Shown here piece by piece: positions 6,677 through 7,818 of a DNA stretch of 7,818 nucleotides (within the stretch, counting starts at the first letter, position 1; the number at the start of each line of letters is the position of its first letter). Source of the DNA: Actinomycetota bacterium. Its GTDB lineage: Bacteria > Actinomycetota > Thermoleophilia > UBA2241. A program made the translations under genes and the position numbers. The notes under the pieces are model-generated. The model was not told the DNA's origin. It was given only the letters and a program-made list of their open reading frames with translations, and made no database searches. The stretch spans positions 18,217 to 26,034 of the forward strand of contig PMKK01000033.1 in NCBI GenBank assembly GCA_003157715.1. The letters are read 5' to 3'.

Positions 6677-6706
6677 TTAGGACCTACCTCGTGAAGACCG
6701 TGACAA
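6677..6706 (-). promoter_or_regulatory. Possible promoter of the rhomboid/zinc-ribbon operon
   Basis: On the minus strand TTGTCA (6706-6701, five of six matches to TTGACA) is followed after 18 bases by TCCTAA (6682-6677). Transcription would start near 6670, about 26 bases before the ATG. The -10 match is poor. A second candidate -10, TACAAA at 6657-6652, would instead give a nearly leaderless mRNA starting at the ATG. Confidence 0.25.
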
Positions 6707-6787
6707 AGCGAACCCGCCGCCGGCGCGTCGCGTCTCCTGAAGCGACCACCCGGATGAGCAGGTACGAGCGACCGAAGGGAAGCCGAG

Positions 6788-7786
6788 ATGTCCCGTATCA
6801 TGGATCACCGTCGTTTTGTCATCGTGGCCGCGGCGCTGCTGCTGATCAGCGCCGCCACGGCCGCCGGACTTGCCTTGCGAGGCTCCAGCAGCAGCGGCGG
6901 CGTCAGCTTTGGCTCTGCCGCGACGAGCGGACTGGCGCAAACCGGCAGCGACACCGTGGGCAAGAGCGGACCGGGCATGGGAGGTTCCTCCGACAGCGCC
7001 GCCGGCGAGGCCGGTGTGTCGCGTAGCGTCGCGAGCGTGGCGGTGGCCACCCCCGCGCCTCAGGTCGAAAGTGACGTCAGTCCTCTCGACCCGCAGCGCT
7101 TTCTCGTGCGCACCGGCGAGATGAGCATGACGGTGGCGCCGGGCGAAGTGCCGCAGGCCGCCGCGCGCATCGACGGCCTTACCAGCGGCTACAACGGCTA
7201 CGTGCTGACAAGTCAGGTCTCGAGCACGGACGGCACGGCTGCCCCGTTCGCCGACATCACGGTGAGGATCCCGGCCAGCGCCTACGACGTCGCGATCCAG
7301 CGCTTCGGCGCGCTCGGCCGCGTGCAGGGCGTGCGGACCAGCGCCGCCGACGTGACCGGACAGTACGTCGACCTGCGCGCCCGTCTCGATCAGGCGCGCC
7401 GGGTCGACCGGCGTCTGCTCGGCTTTCTCGCCAGGACGAACACGGTGACCGAGGCGCTCGCCGTCCAGGCGCGCATCGACGCGACCGAGCTCAAGGTCGA
7501 GCAGCTCGCCGGCCAGCTCAAGGCGCTGCACGAGCAGGTCGCCTACGGCACCTTGACGGTGTCGGTGACCGAGCGCGGCGCACATCACGCGACGGGTCAC
7601 CGGCACGGTTTCGTCGCCGCCCTCGCAGCGTCGTGGCGGCACCTCGTCGCCGGCTTCGAGGCGATCGTCATCGGCCTCGGCGCGATCCTTCCCTTCGTCG
7701 CGCTGCTCGCCGCCCTCGCCGTCGCTGCCTGGTATGCCGCCCGCACGGCCGCCCGCCTGCGCCGGCGAGTCCGGCCCGAGCAGTAG
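6788..7786 (+). CDS. DUF4349-type membrane-anchored protein
   Basis: This 332-residue envelope protein has an unknown biochemical role. Residues 9-30 form an N-terminal membrane helix or uncleaved signal (FVIVAAALLLISAATAAGLA). There is no cysteine in the protein, so it is not a lipoprotein. A Ser/Gly/Ala-rich linker (about 32-100) leads to a domain at about 103-262 with the DUF4349 pattern: RTGEMSMTV, GYNGYV, an ITVRIPASAYD strand, LGRV, then DVTGQYVDLRARL followed by a probable coiled coil (about 196-250) and YGTLTVSVTE. A second membrane helix (about 290-319) ends in an Arg-rich cytoplasmic tail (ARLRRRVRP), so the domain is probably outside the cell, anchored at both ends. ATG 6788 has GAAGGGAAG about five bases upstream; ATG 6800 is an in-frame alternative. 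The gene diverges from the rhomboid gene across 143 bases. Family assignment is from remembered motifs, not a search. Confidence 0.85.
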   Translation: MSRIMDHRRFVIVAAALLLISAATAAGLALRGSSSSGGVSFGSAATSGLAQTGSDTVGKSGPGMGGSSDSAAGEAGVSRSVASVAVATPAPQVESDVSPLDPQRFLVRTGEMSMTVAPGEVPQAAARIDGLTSGYNGYVLTSQVSSTDGTAAPFADITVRIPASAYDVAIQRFGALGRVQGVRTSAADVTGQYVDLRARLDQARRVDRRLLGFLARTNTVTEALAVQARIDATELKVEQLAGQLKALHEQVAYGTLTVSVTERGAHHATGHRHGFVAALAASWRHLVAGFEAIVIGLGAILPFVALLAALAVAAWYAARTAARLRRRVRPEQ

Positions 7787-7818
7787 AGCGACCTGGCGCG
7801 GGACGACGCGACCCGGCG

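Noticed and set aside
5730..6680. 316-codon plus-strand open frame opposite the rhomboid gene
   Set aside because: It is charged, low-complexity and Arg/His/Glu-rich, and antisense to an intact rhomboid with its catalytic motifs.
6677..7642. 321-codon minus-strand open frame opposite the DUF4349-type gene
   Set aside because: It is antisense to a protein with clear membrane helices and family motifs; the translation shows no domain.
7787..7818. Short region after the DUF4349-type gene
   Set aside because: Thirty-two bases with no hairpin, T-run or recognisable gene start; too short to interpret.

Overview
The window is GC-rich throughout, with strong G/C bias at third codon positions. It looks like one stretch of ordinary bacterial chromosome. 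The gene content (a fused PutA without a DNA-binding domain, a DUF4349-type protein, a zinc-ribbon membrane protein rich in Ala and Pro) and the codon bias suggest a high-GC Gram-positive bacterium (Actinomycetota, possibly a deep-branching class). That placement is inference; no rRNA or marker gene is present to fix it. I see no insertion sequence, CRISPR array, tRNA, rRNA or phage gene.

Layout from left to right. Bases 1-60 hold the first 20 codons of a minus-strand gene that runs off the left edge; it has a near-perfect ribosome binding site and a Cys-x2-Cys-x3-Cys cluster. Bases 61-240 are a spacer holding two perfect hairpins (85-104 and 113-134) and two abutting palindromes (191-214). 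Bases 241-1254 (minus) encode an HDAC/AcuC/acetylpolyamine amidohydrolase-family zinc deacetylase with a complete active site. A divergent promoter region follows, then putA at 1465-4524 (plus), a bifunctional proline dehydrogenase/P5C dehydrogenase. Only 8 bases separate putA from the convergent pair on the minus strand. In transcription order this pair is a rhomboid intramembrane protease (6644-5799) and then a zinc-ribbon, single-pass membrane protein (5762-4533), 36 bases apart and probably one operon. Divergent from the rhomboid is a DUF4349-type membrane protein (6788-7786, plus).

Functionally there are two blocks. The left block is metabolic: PutA converts proline to glutamate, and the deacetylase is transcribed away from the same short intergenic region. 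The right block is an envelope neighbourhood of three membrane proteins: an intramembrane protease, a possible client protein with a cytoplasmic zinc ribbon, and a protein with a membrane anchor at each end. I found no clearly new system. The points most worth a second look are the rhomboid/zinc-ribbon pair, the roughly 50-residue insertion in the rhomboid, the unexplained coding signal upstream of the deacetylase start, and the hairpin/palindrome cluster at 85-214.
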